43,055 bases of DNA from an uncultured Verrucomicrobia subdivision 3 bacterium. GTDB lineage: Bacteria > Verrucomicrobiota > Verrucomicrobiia > Limisphaerales > UBA11358. Positions 31,149 to 38,085 of this stretch are shown here, piece by piece (within the stretch, counting starts at the first letter, position 1; each line of letters begins with the position of its first letter). Below the pieces are notes generated by a model. It saw only the letters and a list, made by a program, of their open reading frames with translations. It had not been told where the DNA came from and ran no database searches. The position numbers and the translations under genes were made by a program. The stretch spans positions 1-43,055 of the forward strand of contig CAIXFY010000058.1 in NCBI GenBank assembly GCA_903918885.1, given 5' to 3'.

Positions 31149-31916
31149 TCACGGCGGGCTCTTGAAATGTTTTTGGAACTCCGCCAAGTCGGCGGCGCGG
31201 CGGGCGGACCAGTCGCGCCAGTCCCGCTCGTGCGCGACGCCGGTCAAATTAGTGAGGGCGGCGGGCCAGTTGGTGGCCAGCAGCCGCAGGATTTTTGCCG
31301 CCGCCTCTTTTTGCCGCCATTGCAAATGAGCTTCGGCGAGATTCAATAAATTTTCCGGATATTCCGGCGCGAGCTGAGCCGCGCGTTCCAGCCATTCAAG
31401 TGCCTTGCGTTTGCTGCCGACGCTCAACGGCCAGCCGGGCGCCTGAAAATAAAGTTCGCCTAGGTTTCGCGCCGGCCCGGCGTGATCAAAACGCACATCC
31501 AGTTCCGTCGCCACCTTGAATTCACGTTCCACCTCGTGCACCAACTTATAGGCGGCGAGCGACGGCGCCTCGGCCTGCGCCAGCTCGCCGAGGTGCATCG
31601 CCAAATAATAATGCGCGGCGGCGGCTTTCGGCTCGCGTGCCAGCCAGTCGCGACAGACGGCAATGCCGCGCTGGGAAATTTCCGCGCGCTGCGTCTCGTT
31701 GGTCGCCAAGTCGGCCAAATCGAAACTAGTGCGTGCCAGTTCCACGGCGGCGGCGGGGAAGTTGGTGGGGTTGGGAAAATCTTTTTCCGCGCGGTGAAAC
31801 GCTACAGCAGCCCGAAGGTAAAAAACCCGGTTGGTTTCGCTGGCGGTGGCCAGACGGCCCGCCACGAGCAGAAAAATCAAACCGATGGCACGGCGGCTGG
31901 GCAGTTTTGGCGACAT
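31149..31916 (-). CDS. Exported TPR-repeat protein
   Basis: A 255-residue protein. A signal peptide or anchor (RAIGLIFLLVAGRLATA) leads into helices of the tetratricopeptide type: 'FYLRAAVAFHRAEKDFPNP', 'AAAHYYLAMHLGELAQAEAP', 'ARNLGELYFQAPGWPLSVGS', 'KALEWLERAAQLAPEYPENL' and 'LLNLAEAHLQWRQKEAAAKI'. The spacing fits 4-5 repeats. The pattern around 'HYYLAMHLGELA' and 'GWPLSVGSKRKALEWLERA' recalls TRAP-transporter-associated TatT-like proteins, though no TRAP genes are nearby. It shares a short divergent region with the lipoprotein-hpnH-hpnJ operon. Confidence 0.7.
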   Translation of the reverse strand: MSPKLPSRRAIGLIFLLVAGRLATASETNRVFYLRAAVAFHRAEKDFPNPTNFPAAAVELARTSFDLADLATNETQRAEISQRGIAVCRDWLAREPKAAAAHYYLAMHLGELAQAEAPSLAAYKLVHEVEREFKVATELDVRFDHAGPARNLGELYFQAPGWPLSVGSKRKALEWLERAAQLAPEYPENLLNLAEAHLQWRQKEAAAKILRLLATNWPAALTNLTGVAHERDWRDWSARRAADLAEFQKHFKSPP

Positions 31917-31968
31917 AATGCGGTCAATTAGAGATTGCCATCGTGACGGAGTAATTTATACTCCGCAA

Positions 31969-32169
31969 GTGAGATTAAACTGGAATTTTCCGTGTCTGAC
32001 CCTGCTGGCGGCATTGTCGCTGGCGGGAACCGGATGCAGCGGCATCAACGCCAGCCAGACCGTCTCGCCGGCCAGTTTTTTTCTGCCGGGAATCATGAAA
32101 AATGACGCGCCAACGAATGCGCCGACCTTGACTCCGGAAATCTCCACAGAAATCGCCATTGCCCGCTAA
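31969..32169 (+). CDS. Small lipoprotein upstream of hpnH
   Basis: A 66-residue protein starting GTG at 31969: 'MRLNWNFPCLTLLAALSLAG' then 'TGCSGINASQTVSPASFFLP'. The lipobox-like 'AGTGC' before a Ser-Gly turn makes C23 a plausible Lgt substrate. The mature part is short and ends in charged residues. The 17-base palindrome GGAGTAATTTATACTCC (31948-31964) lies just upstream and could be an operator or a short hairpin. The stop is 6 bases before hpnH, implying an operon. I recall similar short 'SGINAS' lipoproteins in Verrucomicrobiota next to other genes. Function unknown. Confidence 0.65.
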   Translation: MRLNWNFPCLTLLAALSLAGTGCSGINASQTVSPASFFLPGIMKNDAPTNAPTLTPEISTEIAIAR

Positions 32170-32175
32170 CCTACT

Positions 32176-33612
32176 ATGCGTTTCCCACTCGCGCTGACGG
32201 TCAAAATCGCCAGCCACATCGTCAAACACAAAGTCCGCAAGACCCCGAAATTCGCGATGGTCTTGCAGCTCGAACCGCTGCACACCTGCAACCTCACCTG
32301 CACCGGTTGCGGCCGCATCCGCGAGTATTCCACGAACCTCAAGGACATGGTGCCGTTGGAAAAATGCCTCGCGGTGGCGATGGAATGCGACGCCCCGATG
32401 GTTTCCATCTGCGGCGGCGAACCGCTTATTTATCCGAAGATCGAGGAGCTCATCGCCGGTTTGCTGGAACAGGGCCGCGTGCTCTACATCTGCACGAACG
32501 GCGTGTTCATGCGCAAAAAAATGCGCGATTACCTCGCCGCGATTTACACGGCGGAAACCGAGCCGACGCTGAAAAAACTCGTTGAAGAAAAATTAATTTC
32601 TGAAAAAGAAGCCGACGCCATCCGCAACGCCAACGACGCAGCGCGCAAAAAAGTCGTCATCCGCCCGACCAAATGGATGTATTGGAACGTCCACGTGGAC
32701 GGCCTCGAGTTCACGCACGATTTGATTGTCGAACGTGAGGGCGTATTCAAGGAATGCGTCGAGGCCATCAAGATGGCGAAGATTTGCGGCTATCAAGTTG
32801 CAACTAACACGACGGTCTATAAAGAAACCGACGTGAAGGAGCTCGAAGATATGTTCAAGTATTTGAGCTCGCTCGAAGTGGACGGCCACACGATTTCGCC
32901 CGGTTACGAATACGATGCCGCCAAGAAAGACATGGTTTCGCGCCTCGGCAAACAGCCGGAGGATTTTTTCCTGACGCGCAAAATGACGCGGCAGAAATTC
33001 GCCAAGATCGAGGAATGGGGCAAGATGTTCACCATCTTCGGCACGCCGGTGTATCAGGAATTTCTCGCGGGCAAACGTGAATTGACCTGCACCGCCTGGG
33101 CGATTCCGACTTACAACGTCAAGGGTTGGAAAGCGCCGTGCTACCTGATGACCGACGGCCATTACGACGGCTACACGGAAATGCTCACGAAAGTGACTTG
33201 GGACAAATACGGCGTCGTGAACGGCGTCGCGCGTGATCCGCGGTGCGAAAACTGCATGGTGCATTGCGGCTACGATCCCAGCGGCGCGCTCGGCACGAAT
33301 TATCAGCGCGGCGACAACTGGAAAAATTTCGCCTACAACTTCGGCTCGAAACCCAAGCCGTATCCGGCCTCGCCCGAACTCGTCAAAACCGCGTTCAACG
33401 GCGTGACGATTGGCAAAGGTCATTTGGCGGAAGCGAAGGCCGTGCTGAATTCTCCTCGCGCCGCGATGAATGGCGCGCAGGCCGCGTTCTCGCGCAAGGA
33501 AGAAGCCGAGCACAATCACGAGGCGCATGTCGGCACGCACTGCGGCACGACGGATACCAGTGAGCGCGATGATTTGCTCGCGAAAATCAAAGACGCACAA
33601 AAAACCGAATAA
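32176..33612 (+). CDS. hpnH: Hopanoid radical SAM enzyme HpnH (adenosylhopane synthase)
   Basis: Adds a 5'-deoxyadenosyl group to diploptene, the first step of the extended hopanoid side chain. The 478-residue protein has the radical SAM motif C38-x3-C42-x2-C45 (CNLTCTGC), 'SICGGEPLIYP', 'YICTNGVFM' and a downstream Cys trio 'CENCMVHC' (binding an extra cluster is not established). HpnH is typically ~340-380 residues. Here ~42 residues (121-162, rich in Lys/Glu/Ala) are inserted before 'RPTKWMYWNVHVDGLEFTHD', and the C-terminus is extended with a charged, His-containing tail. ATG 32176 gives the family start 'MRFPLALTVKIASHI'. HpnJ follows 20 bases later. Confidence 0.9.
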   Translation: MRFPLALTVKIASHIVKHKVRKTPKFAMVLQLEPLHTCNLTCTGCGRIREYSTNLKDMVPLEKCLAVAMECDAPMVSICGGEPLIYPKIEELIAGLLEQGRVLYICTNGVFMRKKMRDYLAAIYTAETEPTLKKLVEEKLISEKEADAIRNANDAARKKVVIRPTKWMYWNVHVDGLEFTHDLIVEREGVFKECVEAIKMAKICGYQVATNTTVYKETDVKELEDMFKYLSSLEVDGHTISPGYEYDAAKKDMVSRLGKQPEDFFLTRKMTRQKFAKIEEWGKMFTIFGTPVYQEFLAGKRELTCTAWAIPTYNVKGWKAPCYLMTDGHYDGYTEMLTKVTWDKYGVVNGVARDPRCENCMVHCGYDPSGALGTNYQRGDNWKNFAYNFGSKPKPYPASPELVKTAFNGVTIGKGHLAEAKAVLNSPRAAMNGAQAAFSRKEEAEHNHEAHVGTHCGTTDTSERDDLLAKIKDAQKTE

Positions 33613-33632
33613 TTTTTGCAGACAAAATATTT

Positions 33633-35087
33633 ATGAGCAGAACTCTTTATCTTTCACCTCCAAGTTTCGACGGTTTTGACGGCGGCGCCGGCGCGCGTTA
33701 TCAGGCGCGGCGCGAAGTCACCAGCTATTGGTATCCGACTTGGCTGGCGCAACCCGCTGCGCTTACGCCCAATTCCAAGCTGATGGATTGCGCGCCGCAC
33801 GGCATTGACCTCGCCAAGTGTCTCGCCGAGGCGAAGAACTTTGACCACGTCATCATCAATACTTCGACGCCGTCGCTGAAAAATGATTGCAAGGTCGCCG
33901 AGGCCATCAAGGCGCAGAAGCCCGACACGAAAATCGGTTTCATCGGCGCGCACACGATGGTTTTGCCGACGGAAACGCTCAAGGCGTCGCCGGCGATTGA
34001 CTGGGTGGGCCGCAAGGAATTCGATTACACCTGCAAGGAAGTCGCCGAAGACCGCGACCTCTCGACCATCGCCGGTTTGTCCTACAAAAACAAGGACGGC
34101 AAGATTATCCACAATCCCGAGCGCGAGATGATTGCGGACATGGATCAGCTTCCGTGGGTCGCCGACGTTTACAAGCGCGATTTGGAGATTGAAAAGTATT
34201 TCATCGGCTACCTTCAGCATCCTTACGTTTCGATGTATACCGGACGCGGTTGCCCGGCGCAGTGCAGCTTTTGTCTCTGGCCGCAGACGATTGGTGGCCA
34301 CAAGTATCGCGTGCGTTCGCCGCAAAACGTCGCGGACGAGATGGCCTACATGAAGAAAATTTTTCCGCAGGTGCGTGAGTTTTTCTTCGACGACGACACG
34401 TTCACCGCGAACCTCCCGCGCGCGCGCGAAATCGCGAAGAAGCTCGGCCCGCTCGGCGTGGACTGGAGCTGCAACAGCCGCGCGAATCTGGATTACGACA
34501 CGATAAAATCTTTCAAGGACAACGGCCTGCGCCTGTTCCTCGTCGGCTACGAAAGTGGCAACGACGAAACGCTCACGCGCATCAAAAAGGGCGTGACCAC
34601 CGACGAAATGCGCAAGTTTACCAAAGATTGTCACAAAGCCAACGTGGTGATTCACGGCACGTTCATTCTCGGTTTGCCGGTGGAAACGAAAGAAACAATT
34701 GAGCAGACGATCAATTTCGCGAAGGAACTCGACGTCTTCTCGCTGCAAGTCTCACTCGCCGCGCCGTATCCCGGCACGGAGCTTTACGAACAAGCCAAGC
34801 TCAACGGCTGGTTCAGCAAAAAGGACAAGGGAGACATCTTGCACGCCGACGGCTTGCAGCAAAGCACTCTTGAATATCCGGAAGCCTCGAAGGAAGAAAT
34901 TTTTGAGGCCGTGGATCGTTTCTATCGCAGCTATTATCTGCGTCCGAAACCGATTCTGCGCATCATCAAGACGATGCTCGAGGATAAGGACGTGATGGTG
35001 CGCCGCTGCCGCGAAGGCTACGAATTTTTCAAGAGCCTACAGCAGCGCAAGAGCGACATGGCGGCGGCCAAAGCGGCGGCGGCCTAA
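33633..35087 (+). CDS. hpnJ: Hopanoid radical SAM protein HpnJ
   Basis: B12-binding-type radical SAM enzyme that forms the cyclitol ether head of bacteriohopanetetrol derivatives. The 484-residue protein begins with the HpnJ hallmark 'SPPSFDGFDGGAGARYQARR' and has a cobalamin-binding-like Rossmann domain (~1-150). The cluster motif is C207-x3-C211-x2-C214 (GCPAQCSFC), and the end is 'FYRSYYLRPKPILRI' plus an Ala/Lys tail. The pair hpnH-hpnJ suggests that this strain makes side-chain-extended, modified hopanoids; the cyclase gene shc is not in the window. A strong terminator follows. Confidence 0.92.
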   Translation: MSRTLYLSPPSFDGFDGGAGARYQARREVTSYWYPTWLAQPAALTPNSKLMDCAPHGIDLAKCLAEAKNFDHVIINTSTPSLKNDCKVAEAIKAQKPDTKIGFIGAHTMVLPTETLKASPAIDWVGRKEFDYTCKEVAEDRDLSTIAGLSYKNKDGKIIHNPEREMIADMDQLPWVADVYKRDLEIEKYFIGYLQHPYVSMYTGRGCPAQCSFCLWPQTIGGHKYRVRSPQNVADEMAYMKKIFPQVREFFFDDDTFTANLPRAREIAKKLGPLGVDWSCNSRANLDYDTIKSFKDNGLRLFLVGYESGNDETLTRIKKGVTTDEMRKFTKDCHKANVVIHGTFILGLPVETKETIEQTINFAKELDVFSLQVSLAAPYPGTELYEQAKLNGWFSKKDKGDILHADGLQQSTLEYPEASKEEIFEAVDRFYRSYYLRPKPILRIIKTMLEDKDVMVRRCREGYEFFKSLQQRKSDMAAAKAAAA

Positions 35088-35105
35088 TCAAAATAAAATC
35101 TTCAC

Positions 35106-35133
35106 GGCGCGCGGCAACGGCGCGCCTTTTTTT
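35106..35133 (+). terminator. Intrinsic terminator after hpnJ
   Basis: GGCGCG (35106-35111) pairs with CGCGCC (35121-35126) across a CGGCAACGG loop and is followed by seven T (35127-35133). It ends the lipoprotein-hpnH-hpnJ operon and sits against the 3' end of the convergent release-factor-like gene. Confidence 0.85.
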
Positions 35134-35542
35134 ATTCGCCCAAGGAGCGACGCAGCGATTTCTTTTCGGAGTGGCGCGCTTTGTTGTCCAACATTTTGGC
35201 CTTCGCGCGGCGCGAGCGCTTGCGTTTCTGGCGGCGGATTTTTTCAATCTCCGCGCGTTGCGCGGCGATGAAGCCGTTTTTTCTCTCCTCGATCTTGTCC
35301 AGCAACAACCGGCGCGCGATGAAGCGGTTCATTCCCTGCTGCCGCGTCTCCTGACATTTGACCGACACGCCGGTCGGCCGGTGCAACAGCATGACGCAGG
35401 TGGAAACCTTGTTGACGTTCTGCCCACCGTGACCGCCGGAGCGGACGAAACTTTCCTCGATGTCCGCCTCGCGCACGCCGAGGGCGGCCATGCGTTGCGC
35501 GAGTTGGTCGGATTTTTCGAGGCTGACAGGAAATGCGCCCAT
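35132..35542 (-). CDS. Peptide chain release factor-like protein (GGQ domain)
   Basis: A 136-residue protein with only the peptidyl-tRNA hydrolysis domain of class I release factors: '[20 protein letters not shown]' contains the catalytic GGQ. Arg/Lys-rich C-terminal residues ('[15 protein letters not shown]') contact the ribosome. It lacks a stop-codon recognition domain, so it resembles ArfB-type rescue factors or the small 'release factor-like' family. It probably frees stalled ribosomes. ATG 35542 is chosen; an upstream codon adds only five residues. Its stop codon sits in the T-run of the hpnJ terminator. It is followed on the other side by the cupin gene, 7 bases away. Confidence 0.88.
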   Translation of the reverse strand: MGAFPVSLEKSDQLAQRMAALGVREADIEESFVRSGGHGGQNVNKVSTCVMLLHRPTGVSVKCQETRQQGMNRFIARRLLLDKIEERKNGFIAAQRAEIEKIRRQKRKRSRRAKAKMLDNKARHSEKKSLRRSLGE

Positions 35543-35549
35543 AAAAATT

Positions 35550-35879
35550 TCACACAACGGTCAGCGGGCCATCAAAAACAGTCAGACTGATGACTTCAGT
35601 TTTGGCAACGTGCGGGCCGTGGCGCAAACCTTTTGGCGCGAAGAACAGCGCGCCCGTTTGGTAAGCGACGCCGGATTCTTCCCATTCGCCGGACAAAACA
35701 TAAGCCCACTCATTGGCAAGCGGATGCGTGTGCGCGGGAATCGTGGAGCCGGCTTTGAACTTGCGCAGCACGGTGATGCCGCCGGTAGCTTCGTGCTTAT
35801 GCAAAACCTTGAGCTCGACGCCTTCGTAAGGGCCAGGCTGCCACGGTTTATCTTCGGCCAGCGCAATGTGAGGAAACAT
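35550..35879 (-). CDS. Small cupin protein
   Basis: A 109-residue single-domain cupin. The motif '[20 protein letters not shown]' supplies the metal-ligand His pair and Glu, and '[15 protein letters not shown]' supplies the second-motif His. It resembles ChrR-like/anti-ECF cupins or general metal-dependent cupins. The ligand or reaction cannot be told. ATG 35879 is preferred over an upstream codon because it begins with the conserved 'FPHIALAED'. It lies between the release-factor-like gene and the VOC gene, all on the minus strand and probably one operon. Confidence 0.75.
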   Translation of the reverse strand: MFPHIALAEDKPWQPGPYEGVELKVLHKHEATGGITVLRKFKAGSTIPAHTHPLANEWAYVLSGEWEESGVAYQTGALFFAPKGLRHGPHVAKTEVISLTVFDGPLTVV

Positions 35880-35930
35880 ATTTTGCTTAAGCTTAACGCC
35901 AGCGACGGGAGGCGGCACGGAAATTTGTTT

Positions 35931-36425
35931 TCAACTTTTCAGCAGTTCGCCAAAGTCCAGTGGCCGCGTAAACATCGCGAGTTCGCCGGACGGTGTGCGC
36001 GGCCATTCGGCTTCCGGCCGGTCGCGGTAAAGCTCCACGCCGTTGCCATCGGGGTCGCGCAAATACAGCGCCTCGCTCACGCCGTGATCTGCCGCGCCAT
36101 CGAGTTCGATACCGGCGGCAAACAGTCGGCGCAAGGCATCGGCGAGTTCGGCGCGATTCGGATAGAGAATGGCAACATGGTAAAGCCCGGTGGTGCCGGA
36201 CGCCGGCGGCAAACCGCCGCGGCTCTCCCAAGTATTCAAGCCAAGGTGGTGATGATAGCCGCCGGCAGAAATGAACGCGGCCTGCGCGCCGAAGCGTTGC
36301 TGCAATTCAAAACCCAGCACACCGCAGTAAAATTTCAGCGCGCGGTCGAGGTCGGCGACCTTGAGATGGACATGACCAATGCGGACTTGAGGATTAATCG
36401 GACTGGAAACGGAAGTTTGTTCCAT
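35931..36425 (-). CDS. VOC-superfamily protein (glyoxalase/dioxygenase fold, CatE-like)
   Basis: A 164-residue protein of two beta-alpha-beta-beta-beta modules. The first is 'RIGHVHLKVADLDRALKFYC' with a metal-ligand His; the second is 'GLYHVAILYPNRAELADALR' with another His and 'DGNGVELYRD' with the ligand Glu. The order and the 'SEALYLRDPDGNGVELYRDR' end are as in CatE-type catechol-2,3-dioxygenases. The substrate is unknown; no aromatic degradation genes are near. ATG 36425. It stands 51 bases upstream of the cupin on the same strand. Confidence 0.8.
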   Translation of the reverse strand: MEQTSVSSPINPQVRIGHVHLKVADLDRALKFYCGVLGFELQQRFGAQAAFISAGGYHHHLGLNTWESRGGLPPASGTTGLYHVAILYPNRAELADALRRLFAAGIELDGAADHGVSEALYLRDPDGNGVELYRDRPEAEWPRTPSGELAMFTRPLDFGELLKS

Positions 36426-36492
36426 GCTTCTCTTTAGACGCAGGCACGGAAATCCGCAAGCGATGTTGCGAAGAAAAAACTGCGAAGGAAAA

Positions 36493-36720
36493 TTACTTCA
36501 GCCGCCAAGTGATGCGCGCCTTGTTCAAGTCGTAGGGCGACATCTCCATTTTTACGCGATCACCGATCGTGAGCCGCACCCAGCGTTTGCGCATCTTGCC
36601 GCAGATGGTGGCGAGCACCACATGCTTATTTTCGAGTTCAACGCGAAACATCGTGCCGGGCAGCACCGTGGTGACGCGGCCTTCGACTTCGATGTGTTCT
36701 TCTTTGGTGGGGGCAGCCAT
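36493..36720 (-). CDS. infA: Translation initiation factor IF-1
   Basis: Binds the ribosomal A site during initiation. The 75-residue OB-fold (S1-like) protein contains '[20 protein letters not shown]', '[20 protein letters not shown]' and the usual '[16 protein letters not shown]' end. ATG 36720 gives the family length; the frame continues 16 codons upstream, but those lie under a terminator hairpin. The gene stands away from the ribosomal protein clusters where infA is often found, next to the RRM-protein gene on the same strand. The hairpin between the two raises the possibility of attenuation. Confidence 0.93.
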   Translation of the reverse strand: MAAPTKEEHIEVEGRVTTVLPGTMFRVELENKHVVLATICGKMRKRWVRLTIGDRVKMEMSPYDLNKARITWRLK

Positions 36721-36734
36721 GGGAAAACGGATTT

Positions 36735-36780
36735 GAAAATTAAAAAGAAAAGGCGGGATTCGGTTCACCCGAACCCCGCC
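36735..36780 (-). terminator. Hairpin between the RRM gene and infA
   Basis: GGCGGGATTCGG and CCGAACCCCGCC (36752-36780) form a strong hairpin, which on the minus strand is followed by TTTTCTTTTTAATTTTC. It stands after the RRM gene and only ~15 bases before the infA ATG, so it may be a terminator with promoter overlap or an attenuator. Confidence 0.8.
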
Positions 36781-36802
36781 GTGAAATTCTGACTAGGTCA
36801 GA

Positions 36803-37123
36803 TTAGTAGCGATTACGACCGCCGCCGCCGCCGCCGAATTCACGGCGACCACCGCCGCCGCCGGGGGGACGCTCTTCGCGGGGTTTGGCGACGTTGACCG
36901 TGAGGGCGCGACCGTCCATGTCTTTGCCGTTCATGCCTTCGATGGCCTTCTGGGCCTCTTCAGCGGACGACATCGTCACGAAACCAAAGCCACGGGGGCG
37001 ATTGGTCATGCGATCCATCATCAGGTTGGTTTCCGTGACCGTGCCGAACTGCGCGAACGCGTCGTTGAGGTCGTTTTCAGTGGTATTGAAGGAAAGATTT
37101 CCTACGAATAGTTTATTGCTCAT
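36803..37123 (-). CDS. RRM RNA-binding protein with Gly-rich tail
   Basis: A 106-residue protein with one RNA recognition motif. RNP2 'LFVGNLSF' lies near the start and RNP1 'RGFGFVTM' in the middle, followed by the last alpha-helix and strand 'GRALTVNVAKPREERP'. The tail is Gly/Arg-rich (~residues 86-106), as in the small RRM proteins of cyanobacteria and Verrucomicrobiota, often cold-induced. It binds single-stranded RNA. The 5' leader upstream (37124-37200) contains a hairpin CCCGA-CGT-TCGGG, possibly structural in the mRNA. ATG 37123. Confidence 0.9.
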   Translation of the reverse strand: MSNKLFVGNLSFNTTENDLNDAFAQFGTVTETNLMMDRMTNRPRGFGFVTMSSAEEAQKAIEGMNGKDMDGRALTVNVAKPREERPPGGGGGRREFGGGGGGRNRY

Positions 37124-37382
37124 TGATGTTTTACTGTCCGACTAACCGAAACTTTCCACAGACTGTTCCCGAACGTCGGGTCTAAAATCATCACTGAAAC
37201 AAGTTCACTTGAAGATTCACCATGCCTTTGAAAGAGACTAGCTATCTAACAGACAAACTCATCATCGCAGGTTTCGCCTTCATGGCAAACTATATCGACA
37301 ACTATCTTTGGAGGATAAATCCCGCAAACGATGGCCGACGAACCGAAGAACGGCTATTTACAATCGTCGCGCCAGCCAGCAT
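37124..37382. other. Leader of the RRM gene and intergenic stretch
   Basis: The first ~80 bases are the 5' leader of the minus-strand RRM gene. The remainder up to the mini-cassette has no gene that I accept. A 68-codon frame at 37222-37428 overlaps the leader motif and lacks recognisable features. Confidence 0.5.
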
Positions 37383-37447
37383 GATGCCGTCACGCCTGCG
37401 GGGAAACTTCTATACCGCAGTTCTGTAAACCCTGAAAAAACACAGTT
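37383..37447 (+). promoter_or_regulatory. Leader motif before small basic gene 1
   Basis: Begins GATGCC and contains the core CGGGGAAACTTC...CCGCAG (37399-37420), of which 18 of 22 bases match the leader at 40265-40286. CTGCGG/CCGCAG can pair into a hairpin. It ends directly at the ATG, with no Shine-Dalgarno site. Confidence 0.6.
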
Positions 37448-37531
37448 ATGGCTAAAGCAAAAGCGAAAGTTAAAGCGAAGGTCAAGAGCGCGGCGAAAAA
37501 GAAACCCGCCGTCAAGTCCAAGAAGAAGTAG
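37448..37531 (+). CDS. Tiny Lys/Ala-rich basic protein 1
   Basis: Twenty-seven residues: 'MAKAKAKVKAKVKSAAKKKP' then AVKSKKK. More than half are Lys or Ala; such strings resemble histone-H1-like tails and may bind nucleic acid or the ribosome. The gene is too short for statistical recognition. Support comes from its setting: a leader motif and a perfect 3' hairpin that both recur at the small basic gene at 40318. It starts with ATG and lacks a clear ribosome-binding site. No known family can be named for it. Confidence 0.6.
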   Translation: MAKAKAKVKAKVKSAAKKKPAVKSKKK

Positions 37532-37538
37532 TCTTCAT

Positions 37539-37572
37539 CTGTCTCTCCCGACTTGAACCTCGGGAGAGACAG
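37539..37572. terminator. Perfect 13-bp hairpin after small basic gene 1
   Basis: CTGTCTCTCCCGA (37539-37551) and TCGGGAGAGACAG (37560-37572) flank an 8-base loop, 8 bases after the stop. No U-run follows, so it may be an RNA-stabilising stem and not a classic terminator. The outer arms match those of the hairpin at 40457. Confidence 0.75.
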
Positions 37573-37586
37573 ACTTCCAAAATTCC

Positions 37587-37811
37587 GTGGCGCTCAAACT
37601 TCAACAAGGTCAGGTCTGGCAGTGCGGCGCGCAATACGTCCGCATCGTCGAACTCAAACGCCTCGAAGTCGGTTACAAGTCCGCCACCAATCTCAAATTC
37701 ACCGGCGGCACGCACCAGCACACCAGCAAAAAAGATTTCTGCCGCCTGCTCAAAGGCGCCGTCCTCATCTCGCCAAAACCGGTGGAATCTCTGCCGCCAG
37801 AATCCGCGTAG
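37587..37811 (+). CDS. Small conserved-looking unknown protein
   Basis: A 74-residue soluble protein starting GTG at 37587. The segments 'LKLQQGQVWQCGAQYVRIVE' and 'LEVGYKSATNLKFTGGTHQH' look like short beta-strands, followed by 'TSKKDFCRLLKGAVLIS' (a helix with basic residues). There is no recognised domain; the fold may be a small SH3-like barrel. The stop is at 37811. Position and a good start-to-stop coding pattern (little codon bias conflict) support a gene, but not strongly. It is close behind the first mini-cassette and could share its transcript. Confidence 0.5.
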   Translation: MALKLQQGQVWQCGAQYVRIVELKRLEVGYKSATNLKFTGGTHQHTSKKDFCRLLKGAVLISPKPVESLPPESA

Positions 37812-37907
37812 AAGTCAAATCACCGACTCCCGTCGAAGGCCAACCCATACGGCGAAAGAAATTTTCCACTTTTGATTTTTAGGCGGACTGATGTAAGGTC
37901 GCTTTAG

Positions 37908-38078
37908 ATGAATTCAGATTTTTTCAAAGACTTCTTTGCCTTTGTGTCTGAAATATGGCAGCACCAACCCCTGATCATCGTTCTACTCGTTGGCGGGCTG
38001 ATTCTTTCCGTCTTACTCTTCATCGACACTCATCGACATCGCAAAAAAGATAAAGACCGGCATAAACCACTGCATTGA
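37908..38078 (+). CDS. Very small single-pass membrane protein
   Basis: A 56-residue protein beginning ATG at 37908 (MNSDFFKDFFAFVSEIWQHQ). It has one strongly hydrophobic segment (PLIIVLLVGGLILSVLLFI, residues ~21-39) and a basic, His-rich end (DTHRHRKKDKDRHKPLH). It is too short for most gene finders. The orientation with a positive tail suggests N-out/C-in. It converges with the DEAD-box gene; stops are 8 bases apart. Function unknown. Confidence 0.5.
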   Translation: MNSDFFKDFFAFVSEIWQHQPLIIVLLVGGLILSVLLFIDTHRHRKKDKDRHKPLH

Positions 38079-38085
38079 GTTGCCG

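Noticed and set aside
32593-33600. 335-codon minus-strand frame opposite hpnH
   Set aside because: Antisense shadow; rich in Arg/Ala without motifs.
37222-37428. 68-codon plus-strand frame
   Set aside because: It runs through the shared leader motif of the first mini-cassette; composition is not convincing and no motif is visible.
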